DNA of 64,000 nt from Erythrobacter aureus (GTDB lineage Bacteria; Pseudomonadota; Alphaproteobacteria; Sphingomonadales; Sphingomonadaceae), in contig NZ_CP031357.1 of assembly GCF_003355455.1 (NCBI RefSeq), forward strand, positions 2,736,001-2,800,000, in the 5' to 3' direction. The position numbers and the translations under genes are program-made. The stretch's first letter is position 1, and each line of letters opens with the position of its first letter. The notes under the pieces are model-generated. The model did no database searches and was not told the DNA's origin. It was given only the letters and a program-made list of their open reading frames with translations. Below are positions 1 through 8,634 of this stretch, in pieces.

Positions 1-1490
1 ACCTGCGTGCCGGATATGCCCAGACACAGCGTGAAGCCCCGTATGAGTGGGAGTTCACCTATACCCGCACCAACAACGCCAACGATCCGCTCGGCAATAT
101 CTTCCTCAACACGCTCGATCCGCAGCGCGGCGGCGCGGTTGTCGCCCTCTCGGACCTGACCGAAGACCTTTATTACGGTGGGATCGACCTCAGCTATCAG
201 CTCGCCAACTGGCTGGGGGTGACGGTCGGCGGTGCCTATACGGACACGCAGCGCCTGTCCTCGCGCCGCGAATTCGATATCCGCGCATCAAGCGGTTACC
301 CCGACATTTTCGGCGCCTTCCGCCCGGATGCCCTGCTCGGCGATTCCCTGATCGAACTCGGCTACGATCCCGATGCGCAGGACGCGGCGGGTATCGGACC
401 GTTCACTTACAATATTTTCGACACCACGGGCTCGGACCCGGCCTTCGAGGCGGGGCTCGAAATCATCGCCGGCTATGTTCAGGCGCGCCTCGAACCGACG
501 CCGGGTGTCTCGCTCGATCTCGGCGTGCGTTACGAAGATGCCAGGCAGCAGGTGGTTCCGCTGGGGCTCGACGGAACGCCCAGCGGGTCCGGCAATTCGA
601 CACTGCTCGAAAACGACTATTTCCTCCCGGGGGCAACGCTGACCTGGGAAGTCACCGACAGCTTCCAATTGCGGTTCAATGCATCGAAGACCATCGCCCG
701 CCCGCAGTTCCGCGAACTGATCTTCCAGACCTATTTCGATCCGGAAACCAACCGTCAGTTCAACGGCAACCCCTCGCTCATCGACAGCGAGCTGACGAAC
801 TACGAGGCGCGCGCCGAATATTACTGGGGGTCGGGCAGCAAGGCCAGCCTCGCGGGATTCTACAAAGATATCGAGAACCCGATCGAAGTCTTCTCCAGCT
901 TCTCGGACAACGACCAGATCAGCGGCTTCGCCAATGCACCGTCGGCCAAGCTCTACGGTGCCGAATTCGAATTGCAGTGGAACAAGGACCTCTACAGCCT
1001 CGGCGATTGGTGGGAGAGCAAGCGTCTCGTGGCGATTGCCAACTACACTTACACCCAGTCCGACTTGCAGGTCGGGGCCGACGATATCGCCAGGGTCTTC
1101 CCCTTCGCGGACCAGCCGGCGACCAATTTCTTCCGCGACGGCGTGCCGCTCACCGGCCAGTCGGACCATCTGGTCAATCTGCAACTGGGGATCGAGGATC
1201 TCGACAAGGTCAGCCAGGCCACTTTCCTGCTCAGCTATGCCAGCGAGCGCGTCACAAGCCGCGGAACGGCCGCGCTTCCGGACATCGTCGAGGATCCGGG
1301 CCTGCGCCTGGATTTCGTGGTGCGTCAGGGCTTCGAACTGGCGGGAGCCGACATGGAGCTTAAATTCGAAGCCCGGAACATCACCGGCCGCGACCATTTC
1401 GAATTCCAGACCAACGGCACCAACCGGATCGAGATCAACAGCTACGACGTCGGCCGCAGCTTCGCAGTGTCACTTTCCGCCGAATTCTAG
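1..1490 (+). CDS. TonB-dependent receptor, C-terminal part (5' end outside window)
   Basis: The reading frame is open from base 3 and ends with TAG at 1488-1490, giving about 495 residues of the outer-membrane beta-barrel of a TonB-dependent receptor. Repeated amphipathic strands rich in Tyr, Asn and Asp are visible. The protein ends ...SLSAEF with a terminal Phe, as expected for BAM-inserted barrels. The stretch RFNASKTIARPQFRELIF (about residues 225-242) is typical of the TonB receptor family that has this SR(x)ARPxFxEL signature. The plug domain and signal peptide lie outside the window, so the substrate cannot be inferred. A hairpin terminator follows 25 bases after the stop, so this is the last gene of its transcript. 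Confidence 0.9.
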   Translation, partial: LRAGYAQTQREAPYEWEFTYTRTNNANDPLGNIFLNTLDPQRGGAVVALSDLTEDLYYGGIDLSYQLANWLGVTVGGAYTDTQRLSSRREFDIRASSGYPDIFGAFRPDALLGDSLIELGYDPDAQDAAGIGPFTYNIFDTTGSDPAFEAGLEIIAGYVQARLEPTPGVSLDLGVRYEDARQQVVPLGLDGTPSGSGNSTLLENDYFLPGATLTWEVTDSFQLRFNASKTIARPQFRELIFQTYFDPETNRQFNGNPSLIDSELTNYEARAEYYWGSGSKASLAGFYKDIENPIEVFSSFSDNDQISGFANAPSAKLYGAEFELQWNKDLYSLGDWWESKRLVAIANYTYTQSDLQVGADDIARVFPFADQPATNFFRDGVPLTGQSDHLVNLQLGIEDLDKVSQATFLLSYASERVTSRGTAALPDIVEDPGLRLDFVVRQGFELAGADMELKFEARNITGRDHFEFQTNGTNRIEINSYDVGRSFAVSLSAEF

Positions 1491-1515
1491 GCCGAACTGG
1501 ACTTCACACCCGGAA

Positions 1516-1538
1516 GGGCCGCCCCGGGCGGCCCTTTT
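1516..1538 (+). terminator. Rho-independent terminator after the TonB receptor
   Basis: An 8-bp perfect GC stem (GGGCCGCC / GGCGGCCC) with a 3-nt loop is followed directly by TTTT. It sits 25 bases past the receptor stop codon. The 160 bases from here to the next gene show nothing else I can name. Confidence 0.85.
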
Positions 1539-1698
1539 CGATATGAGGCGGAAATCAGCCGCGCGAACTGCCCGCCCTGTGGGTTGGGAGCAGCCGGACC
1601 GCCATCGAAACGCCCATCGCCTGGGCAGATATTCTCGCCCCGACTTCACAAGCTCTTTGAAGCTGGCTCAACCGGGCATGAAGCGCTAGCTCCATGGC

Positions 1699-2847
1699 AT
1701 GATTACGTGCCTTGCCGTTTCTGGCTATCGCTCGCTTCGAGACGTAAAGCTGGAGCTGGGACCGCTGAATATCGTTACCGGAGCGAACGGCAGCGGCAAG
1801 TCCAGTCTCTATCGTTCGCTTCGGCTGCTATCGGAAATCGCGCAGGGTCGAGCGATCGCCTCATTGGCGGCGGAAGGAGGGCTAGGTTCAACCTTATGGG
1901 CCGGCCCGGAAAAGATCAGTTCCCGGATGCGTACGGGAGAAGTGCCGGTCCAGGGAACGGTAAGGCGCGACCCGGTAAGCCTTAAGCTCGGCTTTTCGTC
2001 GGAGGATTACGGATACGCTATCGACCTCGGATTGCCGAGGCCATCTACCACGCGATTTGGCCACGATCCCGAGATAAAGAGCGAAGCTCTTTGGACAGGG
2101 TCGCACCTGAAACCCTCGAACTTGCTGGCGGATCGGCGCGGCTCTCTTGTCCGCATTCGCAGCAACGATAGCGGCGTGTGGCGGGACAGCATAAAGGACC
2201 TGCCCGCCTACGACAGTATGATGACGCACTGCGCCGATCCCGTCGATGGCCTCGAGCTTCTGCTCTTGCGCGAGCGCATGCGTGCCTGGCGCTTCTATGA
2301 CGATTTGCGCACGGACCGCGATGCTCCGGCGCGCCGTCCAAGAATTGGAACGTTTACGCCGATCCTCGCCAGCGACGGTTCGGATGTAGGGGCCGCGATA
2401 CAGACCATTGTCGAGATCGGCGATTCCGCCGCGCTTGAAGAGGCAATTTCGGACGCTTTCGACGGGGCATCGCTACAGGTGAACGAACATTTCCAAGTCG
2501 AGATGCGGCAACATGGGCTTCTCCGCCCGTTGAATGCGGCGGAACTCTCCGACGGCACACTCTGATATATCTTGCTCGTCGCTGCGCTGCTCTCGCCGCG
2601 TCCGCCAGAACTGATGATTTTGAACGAGCCGGAAGGCAGCCTTCACCCCGAACTGCTTGCACCGCTGGCGCGCCTGCTTCGCAAGGCATCCGAGCGCAGC
2701 CAGATTCTCGTGGTATCTCATTCGACGCATCTTGTGTCGGCACTCGAAGAAAGCCCGGCAAGCACATCGATCGAACTTCACAAGGATCTGGGCGAAACCT
2801 TCATTGCAGGCCCACAAGATATCGACTGGAAGTGGCCCGCCCGTTGA
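1699..2847 (+). pseudogene. AAA ATPase (SMC/RecF-like, COG4637 type) interrupted by an in-frame TGA
   Basis: Two segments lie in the same frame, 1699-2565 and 2566-2847, separated only by TGA at 2563-2565. Together they would encode about 382 residues. The N-terminal part has a Walker A motif GANGSGKSS (about residues 29-37). The part after the stop carries LMILNEPEGSLHPELL, the Walker B/D-loop of this ATPase family. The signature ELSDGT lies just before the stop. At the stop, homologues of this family usually continue ELSDGTLR-YL, so the TGA most simply reflects a CGA (Arg) to TGA change. Both halves of the ATP site are needed, so the product should be inactive unless the stop is read through or is a sequence error. 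The function of this family is poorly known; some members are linked to DNA repair or defence. Confidence 0.8.
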
Positions 2848-2931
2848 ACGTTCGCTTCAAAGCACCTTCTCAACGAGAAACATCCCAAGAAAGGCGCCAC
2901 CAGACGGCCCGCTACCGGTCCAGCCCGCCGC

Positions 2932-3624
2932 TCAGTCGTAGCTGTCGTAGACATAGCCGAGCGAGCGGACGGTCCGCACTCTTTCGCCCGCCGATACGGA
3001 CCGCAGCGCGCGGCGGAGGCGGCCGATCCAGACATCGACGGTGCGTTCGTCGATTGGCGGTTCCTGCTTGCCCAGCGCCGCGATGAGATCGGCCCGCGAC
3101 AGGACCCGGTCGGGATTCTGGGCCAGGAAATGCAGCAGGCGGAATTCATTGGGGCGAAGGTTCAGCGGATGGCCGTTCCACCGTGCCTGCAGCGCGGCGA
3201 GATCGACCAGCAGCGGTCCGAGTTCGAGACGTTCGGTCACGCGCGTCCTTGCGCCGCCGGGCTCCAGGGCCATCACGCGGTCGAGAATGGCGGTGCGGTC
3301 GATCGGCCCGACCAGATAATCGTCGGCCCCGGCGCGCAAGGCGCGGCGCTTGTCGTCGGCATCGTCCTCTTCGAGCAGGATCGTGACATGCGCATCTTCC
3401 ATCCGCGCGTCCGAGCGCAGGCGCCGGCACATCTCCAGCCCCGAAAGATCGTCCATCACCCAGTCGACAAAGACGCAGACCGGCCCTTCGACAAGGCGCC
3501 GTGGCCCGTCGGGATAGAGACGCCCGAAAGCATAGCGGATATCGCCGTTCTCGAAATCGGTCCATTCGCCAACAATCGGATCGGTCAGGAAGATATTGAT
3601 CGTTCGCACGTGGTCTCGCCCCAC
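2932..3624 (-). CDS. OmpR/PhoB-type response regulator with atypical receiver
   Basis: Receiver domain (residues 8-120) followed by a winged-helix DNA-binding domain (about 130-230) of OmpR/PhoB type, recognised by NLRPNEFRLLHFLAQNP and RTVDVWIGRLRRAL. Asp54 (VFVDWVMDDLSG) is the candidate phosphoacceptor. The acidic pocket retains only Asp15, and the usual switch Thr and invariant Lys appear as Glu85 (ILLEED) and Gly106 (YLVGPI). This suggests altered or phosphorylation-independent activation. No histidine kinase is adjacent. The start is GTG at 3624; a second GTG five codons downstream (3609), with GGGGCGA upstream, is equally plausible. The target genes are unknown. Confidence 0.85.
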   Translation of the reverse strand: MGRDHVRTINIFLTDPIVGEWTDFENGDIRYAFGRLYPDGPRRLVEGPVCVFVDWVMDDLSGLEMCRRLRSDARMEDAHVTILLEEDDADDKRRALRAGADDYLVGPIDRTAILDRVMALEPGGARTRVTERLELGPLLVDLAALQARWNGHPLNLRPNEFRLLHFLAQNPDRVLSRADLIAALGKQEPPIDERTVDVWIGRLRRALRSVSAGERVRTVRSLGYVYDSYD

Positions 3625-3714
3625 CCTGTCCCGAGGAGCGATGGCGCAGCGATGTGACTTGTTTGTGACCCCCGGCGCGCGATTGTAACACTCGGCCGGA
3701 AAGCGGCCGTGCGC

Positions 3715-4737
3715 TCAGCCCTCCAGCAGCGAAAGCGACCAGTTGCGCGGCGCGGTGGTTTCCACGCCGACGGGCGCCTTGGGGAGATAAGGCTCTTCCA
3801 GCCGGGCCACTTCTTCCTCGGACAGTCCGAGGTCCATCGCGGCAACGGCTGCGGCGATATGGCCGTCCTTGGTCGCCCCGATGATCGGCGCGGTCACGCC
3901 CTTGGCGACGTGCCAGCCGAGCGCCACCGTGGCGCGCGACACGCCGCGCTCGCTTGCGATGGCCCCCACCGCCTCGACGATCGCCCGGTCGGCCTCTTCC
4001 TGCTGGCGGTAGAGCGTCTTGCCGAACCCGTCGGTCTCGCTGCGCAGGGTGCTCTCGTCCCAGGCGCGCGCCAGCTTGCCGCGTGCGAGCGGGCTCCACG
4101 GAATGACGCCCACGCCCTGATCGGCGCACAGCGGCAGCATCTCGCGCTCTTCCTCGCGGTAGAGCAGGTTGACGTGGTTCTGCATCGATATGAAGCGGGT
4201 CCAGCCGTTGGCGCGGGCGACCTCCTGCGCCTTGGCGAACTGCCAGGCCCACATGGACGAGGCACCGATATAGCGCGCCTTGCCTGCCTTCACGATGTCG
4301 TGCAGCGCCTCCATCGTTTCCTCGATCGGGGTCGTCTCGTCCCAGCGATGGATCTGAAACAGGTCGACATAGTCCATACCGAGCCGGACCAGACTGTCGT
4401 CGATGGCCTGAAACAGGCTCTTGCGCGAATTGCCGCCGGTGTTGGGCGCCTGCCGCCAGGGCAGGAAAGCCTTGGTCGCCAGCACGATCTCGTCGCGCCT
4501 GGCATGTTCGGCCAGCAGCCTGCCGACGACTTCCTCCGATGCGCCGAGCGAATACATATTGGCCGTATCGAAGAAGTTGATTCCCGCTTCCAGCGCCTCG
4601 CGGATGAAGGGCCGGCTCTCGTCCTCGGACAGCACCCAGTCGCCGTGCCATCCCCTGGTCGTATCGCCATAGCTCATACAGCCGAGGCACAGGCGCGAAA
4701 CCTTGAGGCCCGAGGGACCGAGATTGACGTATTCCAT
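3715..4737 (-). CDS. Aldo/keto reductase
   Basis: 340-residue NAD(P)H-dependent oxidoreductase of the aldo/keto reductase superfamily, TIM-barrel fold, predicted cytosolic. It begins MEYVNLGPSGLKVSRLCLG. The catalytic tetrad is visible as Asp and Tyr in FFDTANMYSLG, Lys in VLATKAF and His in FQIHRWD. The C-terminal cofactor region has IIGATKDGHIA. It resembles the AKR branch often annotated as YakC/Tas-like or oxidoreductase of unknown substrate. The start at 4737 is chosen because GGAAGGA lies about 8 bases upstream and family homology begins there. It stands alone between the regulator and a small uncertain ORF. Confidence 0.93.
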   Translation of the reverse strand: MEYVNLGPSGLKVSRLCLGCMSYGDTTRGWHGDWVLSEDESRPFIREALEAGINFFDTANMYSLGASEEVVGRLLAEHARRDEIVLATKAFLPWRQAPNTGGNSRKSLFQAIDDSLVRLGMDYVDLFQIHRWDETTPIEETMEALHDIVKAGKARYIGASSMWAWQFAKAQEVARANGWTRFISMQNHVNLLYREEEREMLPLCADQGVGVIPWSPLARGKLARAWDESTLRSETDGFGKTLYRQQEEADRAIVEAVGAIASERGVSRATVALGWHVAKGVTAPIIGATKDGHIAAAVAAMDLGLSEEEVARLEEPYLPKAPVGVETTAPRNWSLSLLEG

Positions 4738-4876
4738 TGGCAAATCCTTCCGATCTGTGCGCGCGGTGGGCGACAAAGGCGACACTGTGTCACCCGCATC
4801 TTGCGTCGCCCAGCCCTTGATTCAAAACACAGATTTCACAAATCCGGCGGGTGACACTTGGCTGCCCGCGGGGGGG

Positions 4877-5050
4877 CTATGCGATCAGCGGCGCTGCACC
4901 GTCGCTATCGCAAATGAGCGCCCTGTAGGAAAGCCCGGCCACCCGCCCCGCGCGCGAAAGCGGTGCGCGATACTCCTGCCGATATCGCTCGTCCCGCAGG
5001 ATGGCCTCCTGGTCCTCGTTATAGGCGGTGCGATGGCTGGTATCGAGCAT
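4877..5050 (-). CDS. Possible small ORF or relic with an acyl-CoA-dehydrogenase-like N terminus
   Basis: The 328-base gap between the aldo/keto reductase and the nitronate monooxygenase contains one plausible short frame of 57 codons, ATG at 5048-5050 and stop at 4877-4879. Its beginning, HRTAYNEDQEAILRD, resembles the first helix of acyl-CoA dehydrogenases (a typical form is R-x-x-F-N-E-x-H-E-x-F-R-D). The rest does not resemble that family. No strong ribosome-binding site is visible. It could be a truncated relic of an acyl-CoA dehydrogenase, a small real protein, or chance. Bases 4738-4876 show nothing I can identify. Confidence 0.3.
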   Translation of the reverse strand: MLDTSHRTAYNEDQEAILRDERYRQEYRAPLSRAGRVAGLSYRALICDSDGAAPLIA

Positions 5051-5065
5051 GGCGGCGTCAGCCCC

Positions 5066-6040
5066 CTAGTTCAGGAAACCGGCAAGGCGGCCACGGATGA
5101 TTTCTTCCGCTTCGGTCATGATGCCGTCGATCAGTTCCTGGCAGGTCGGGATATCGTTGATGAGGCCCGCCACCATGCCGCAGGACCAGGCGCCTGCGTC
5201 CATGTCGCCTTCCATCATGATGCGCGGATAGACGCCCGCCACCTGTTCGATAATGTCCTCGAACTTGAGATCGGCGCCCTTTTCCTTCTCGATCCTGAGC
5301 AGTTCCTCGACCGCATCGTTGGTCATCACACGCTCGGTATTGCGAAGGGGGCGCATGACGAGGCGGGTGTCGAGTTCGCTGGCAGCGACGATCGCCTTCT
5401 TCACGTTCTCGTGCACCGGCGCTTCCTTGGTCGCGATGAAGCGGGTGCCCATGTTCATGCCTTCCGCGCCCATGGCGAGGCTGGCGACGAGGCTGCGCGC
5501 ATCGGCCATGCCGCCACTGGCGACGAAGGGGATTTCCAGCTCGTCCGCCGCGCGCGGCAGCAGGATCATGTTCGGGATGTCGTCCTCGCCCGGGTGGCCG
5601 CCGCATTCGAAGCCGTCGACGCTCACCGCGTCGCAGCCGATCGACTGCGCCTTGAGGCTGTGGCGCACGCTGGTGCATTTGTGGATCACCTTGACCCCGG
5701 CATCCTTGAAATAGGGCAGCACCTGCGCGGGATTGTTGCCCGCGGTTTCGACCACCTTGACCCCGCCTTCGATGATGACGCGCACCAGGCCGGGATAATC
5801 GGGCGCGTTGACGGTGGGCAGGAAGGTCAAGTTCACGCCAAAGGGCTTGTCGGTCATATCGCGGCATTTCGCGATCTCGTCGGCGAGCTTTTCGGGCGTA
5901 CCCTGGGTGAGGCCGGTGATGATCCCGAGGCCGCCCGCATTGGACACCGCCGCCGCCATCTCGGCAAAGCCGACATAATGCATGCCGCCCTGGATGATCG
6001 GGTGCTGGATGCCGAACATTTCGGTGATGCGGGTCTTCAT
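5066..6040 (-). CDS. Nitronate monooxygenase (2-nitropropane dioxygenase family)
   Basis: 324-residue FMN-dependent TIM-barrel enzyme that oxidises alkyl nitronates; related proteins act as enoyl reductase-like flavoproteins. Diagnostic segments are PIIQGGMHYVGFAEM at the N terminus, SVDGFECGGHPGEDD with the likely catalytic His, and VASGGMADARS plus GAEGMNMGTRF for the phosphate-binding loop. The start at 6040 (MKTRITEMFG) matches where family homology begins. It lies 58 bases downstream of, and on the same strand as, a flavin reductase that could supply reduced flavin, so the two are probably co-transcribed. In sphingomonads such proteins often accompany acyl-CoA catabolism genes; the natural substrate is not shown by the sequence. 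Confidence 0.92.
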   Translation of the reverse strand: MKTRITEMFGIQHPIIQGGMHYVGFAEMAAAVSNAGGLGIITGLTQGTPEKLADEIAKCRDMTDKPFGVNLTFLPTVNAPDYPGLVRVIIEGGVKVVETAGNNPAQVLPYFKDAGVKVIHKCTSVRHSLKAQSIGCDAVSVDGFECGGHPGEDDIPNMILLPRAADELEIPFVASGGMADARSLVASLAMGAEGMNMGTRFIATKEAPVHENVKKAIVAASELDTRLVMRPLRNTERVMTNDAVEELLRIEKEKGADLKFEDIIEQVAGVYPRIMMEGDMDAGAWSCGMVAGLINDIPTCQELIDGIMTEAEEIIRGRLAGFLN

Positions 6041-6098
6041 AATGCTGCTCTTCCCTTGGTTGCTTTTCGCAACGGGTATCGGCGCGGAGGCCCGGTGT

Positions 6099-6689
6099 CT
6101 AGCGCTTCGCCAAACTCTCGAGCGCCGCCAGCAGCTCGGCACCGCTCGCCGTAAGGGAAAGCTCTCCGCCAACCGTTTCGGCAAGGCCTTCGCGCTCCAG
6201 GTCCTCGCCCGTGGGCGCGCGCATTACCCGCCCGTAGCGGCCGCCGTGATAGATCAGCGGCGCAGCTTCGCGACGATCGAAATCGACGACCTCGCCTAGG
6301 AAAATCGCATGATCGCCGCCTTCGTATTCGAAGCGGGCGCGACAGCCGAAACGGGCCGCGCAGCCCTTGATGAGAGGCGCGCCTTCGGGACCGTCGGATA
6401 TTTCGAGCCCGGCAAACTTGTCCTCGCCCGGTCGTGCGAAGCGATCGGACATAGGCTGCTGGTCCGCGGCAAGAACATGGACGGCCCAACTCGTCGCGTC
6501 GCGAAACACGGGCAGCGTCCGCGACTGCAAGGAAAGGCTCCACAGTACCATTGGCGGATCGAGGCTGACCGAATTGAAGCTGTTGGCGGTCAGGCCGAAG
6601 GGCCGCCCTTCCCCATCGCGCGCGGTCACAATCGTGACGCCGGTAACGAAACTGCCGAGCGCATCGCGGAAAGCCTGGGGATCGAACAT
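6099..6689 (-). CDS. Flavin reductase-like domain protein
   Basis: 196-residue protein of the flavin reductase (HpaC/RutF) family, which reduces FMN or FAD with NAD(P)H for partner monooxygenases. It has a single split-barrel flavin domain, with ALGSFVTGVTIVT, GLTANSFNSVSLDPP and the GDHAIFLGEVVDF core typical of the family. The last ~40 residues (EDLEREGLAETVGGELSLTAS) form a short extra tail. The ATG at 6689 is preferred over an upstream TTG (6725) because it begins exactly at the conserved domain. It is the first gene of a likely two-gene operon with the nitronate monooxygenase, and diverges from cysQ across a 214-base gap in which I see no clear promoter. Confidence 0.9.
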   Translation of the reverse strand: MFDPQAFRDALGSFVTGVTIVTARDGEGRPFGLTANSFNSVSLDPPMVLWSLSLQSRTLPVFRDATSWAVHVLAADQQPMSDRFARPGEDKFAGLEISDGPEGAPLIKGCAARFGCRARFEYEGGDHAIFLGEVVDFDRREAAPLIYHGGRYGRVMRAPTGEDLEREGLAETVGGELSLTASGAELLAALESLAKR

Positions 6690-6903
6690 CCCCGGCTGGC
6701 TAGGCGCGCGCGCGGGCAAGGGCAAGTGTCAGGCAGCCACGGAACAGCATTTCGAACGGTGTCATGCCCGGCCATGCGATCGACGAGGACCGCAAGGGCC
6801 TCCTGTCGCCCCATTTCGCACTCGCAACAAATCGGGGGTTCGCAAGGCGGCCCGTCTCTGTCATGCGGGCCGCAAGTATTGTGAATAGGGGAAATACTCC
6901 AGC

Positions 6904-7632
6904 ATGACCGACGCCGAACTGGCCGCTCACCTCGCCCAAGTGGCAGGCAAGATTCTGATTGAAGTCCGCGAAAGCGGCATGTTCGAAGGCAAGGCGCTGG
7001 GCCAGGCGGGCGATCAGACCGCCAACCAGTTTCTCGTTCACGCGCTGCGCGAACAGCGGCCCCAAGACGGCCTGCTGTCCGAAGAAAGCAAGGATACCGC
7101 CGAGCGCCTTTCCAAAGAGCGCGTGTGGATCGTCGACCCGGTGGACGGCACGCGCGAATATGGCGAAGCGCGTACCGACTGGGCAGTTCATGTCGCGCTG
7201 TGCGTGAATGGCAAGCCCGAGATCGGTGCGGTCGCCCTGCCCGGCCTCGGCACCGTGCTGCGGAGCGACGCGCCGATCGCGGTGCCCGCCGCCGCCGAAA
7301 AGCCGCGCATGGTCGTCAGCCGGACGCGGCCCGCAGCAGAAGCCGTGGCCGTGTCCGAAGCCATCGGTGCGGAACTGGTCGGCATGGGATCGGCCGGTGC
7401 GAAAGCCATGGCGGTGGTGCGCGGCGAAGCGGAAATTTACCTCCACACCGGCGGGCAGTACGAATGGGACAGCGCCGCCCCGGCGGCCGTGGCCTTGGCG
7501 CACGGCCTTCACGCCAGCCGTGTCGACGGCAGCCCGCTGATCTACAACAATTCCGATACCTACATGCCGGATCTGTTGATCTGCCGCTCCGAATGGGCCG
7601 AGCGGGTGCTGACCGAGGTCGCGAAGCTCTAG
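6904..7632 (+). CDS. cysQ: 3'(2'),5'-bisphosphate nucleotidase CysQ-like (inositol monophosphatase family)
   Basis: 242-residue member of the Mg2+-dependent, Li+-sensitive phosphatase superfamily. The two hallmark motifs are present: WIVDPVDGTREY (about residues 75-86, metal-binding) and YEWDSAAPAAVALAHG (about 184-199). LLSEES supplies a third metal-ligand Glu. CysQ hydrolyses 3'-phosphoadenosine 5'-phosphate left over from sulfate assimilation. The family is hard to separate from inositol monophosphatases by motifs alone, so the substrate is inferred. It converges on the CitE-like gene with only two bases between the stop codons. Confidence 0.82.
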   Translation: MTDAELAAHLAQVAGKILIEVRESGMFEGKALGQAGDQTANQFLVHALREQRPQDGLLSEESKDTAERLSKERVWIVDPVDGTREYGEARTDWAVHVALCVNGKPEIGAVALPGLGTVLRSDAPIAVPAAAEKPRMVVSRTRPAAEAVAVSEAIGAELVGMGSAGAKAMAVVRGEAEIYLHTGGQYEWDSAAPAAVALAHGLHASRVDGSPLIYNNSDTYMPDLLICRSEWAERVLTEVAKL

Positions 7633-7634
7633 GC

Positions 7635-8528
7635 CTAGGTTTCGACCTGCGCCAGAAGCTGGCGCGCACGGGAGAGATGCGGGCGGTCGAGCATGCCGCC
7701 CTTCCAGCCGATCGTGCCCGCGCCCGGATTTGCTTCGAACAGCGCGATGATTTCCCGCGCTTCGGCGATCTCTTCCTCGCTCGGAGAAAAGGCCTCGTTG
7801 ATTACCGGCACCTGCGCCGGATGGATGGCCAGCATTCCGCGATAGCCCTGACGGCGAACCTCGATGGCACGCTTGCGCAATCCTTCCAGATCGCGGAAAT
7901 TGGTGTCGATCGTCTCGATCGGCATGACATCCGCCGCCACCGCGCCGAGCAGGCACAGGCTGCGCGCCAGCTTGTAGGTGAAAGCGAAATCGCCATCGAA
8001 GTCGCGATTGCTCTGCGCGCCCAGCGAATCGGCCAGGTCCTCGGCACCCCAAGTCATCGCCGCCAGTCGCGGTGCGCCGCCATAATCGCCGGTGGTAAAC
8101 ATGGCCGCCGCCGTTTCCGTCACCAGCGCGATAACCGGCGTCGAACCCGGCTCGATCCCGTTCTCCGCCTCCAGCGCGGTCATCTGCCGGTCGAGTTCCT
8201 CGACATCGTGCCGCCCGCGCGACTTGGGCAGCATGATCCCGCCGGGACGCGCGGGCATGATCGCCGCGAGATCATCGGCCGTCCACTCGCCATCGAGCGG
8301 ATTGACCCGGACCCACAGCCGGGCGCGCTCCTGCTCGCTTTTCGAACCAAGGAATTCCGCGATCGCAGCGCGGGCATCCGCCTTGCCGCTTTCGACCACC
8401 GCGTCTTCCAGATCGAAGATCACTATATCGGCCTCGCCCTCGGCGGCTTTGGCCATTTTCTTGTCGCTGTCGCCTGGGGCGAACAGCCAGCTGCGCATCC
8501 GCAATTTCGGTTCTGTTTTTTCGCTCAT
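7635..8528 (-). CDS. HpcH/HpaI aldolase family, CitE-like acyl-CoA lyase
   Basis: 297-residue TIM-barrel protein of the citrate lyase beta subunit/malyl-CoA lyase group, which cleaves or forms C-C bonds in CoA thioesters with Mg2+. It begins with MRSWLFAPGDSDKKM. IFDLEDAV and WVRVNPLDG are the CoA/phosphate and metal regions, VTETAAAMF supplies a metal-binding Glu, and MTWGAEDLADSLGA is typical. A C-terminal helix region follows AIHPAQVPVINEAF. No citrate lyase alpha or gamma subunit is nearby, so a stand-alone malyl/methylmalyl/citramalyl-CoA-type reaction is more likely than citrate cleavage. The start at 8528 follows the family length; upstream is the divergent acyl-CoA dehydrogenase gene. 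Confidence 0.9.
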   Translation of the reverse strand: MSEKTEPKLRMRSWLFAPGDSDKKMAKAAEGEADIVIFDLEDAVVESGKADARAAIAEFLGSKSEQERARLWVRVNPLDGEWTADDLAAIMPARPGGIMLPKSRGRHDVEELDRQMTALEAENGIEPGSTPVIALVTETAAAMFTTGDYGGAPRLAAMTWGAEDLADSLGAQSNRDFDGDFAFTYKLARSLCLLGAVAADVMPIETIDTNFRDLEGLRKRAIEVRRQGYRGMLAIHPAQVPVINEAFSPSEEEIAEAREIIALFEANPGAGTIGWKGGMLDRPHLSRARQLLAQVET

Positions 8529-8634
8529 ACGCGTGCTTGAGACGCAAAGGCCGGTATTCGTCAAGCATGCCCTAGCGTATTTCCGTGCACGTAAACTTTG
8601 CGGTATGCCTGTCGCCGAGATTCAGGAGAGACTC

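Noticed and set aside
3146..4690. Long open frame of 514 codons opposite/overlapping the regulator and aldo/keto reductase
   Set aside because: It overlaps two well-supported genes and has Arg/Ala/Gly-rich noise typical of GC-rich out-of-frame reading.
4703..6154. 483-codon plus-strand frame opposite the nitronate monooxygenase
   Set aside because: Antisense shadow of a clearly recognised enzyme; codon use is not natural.
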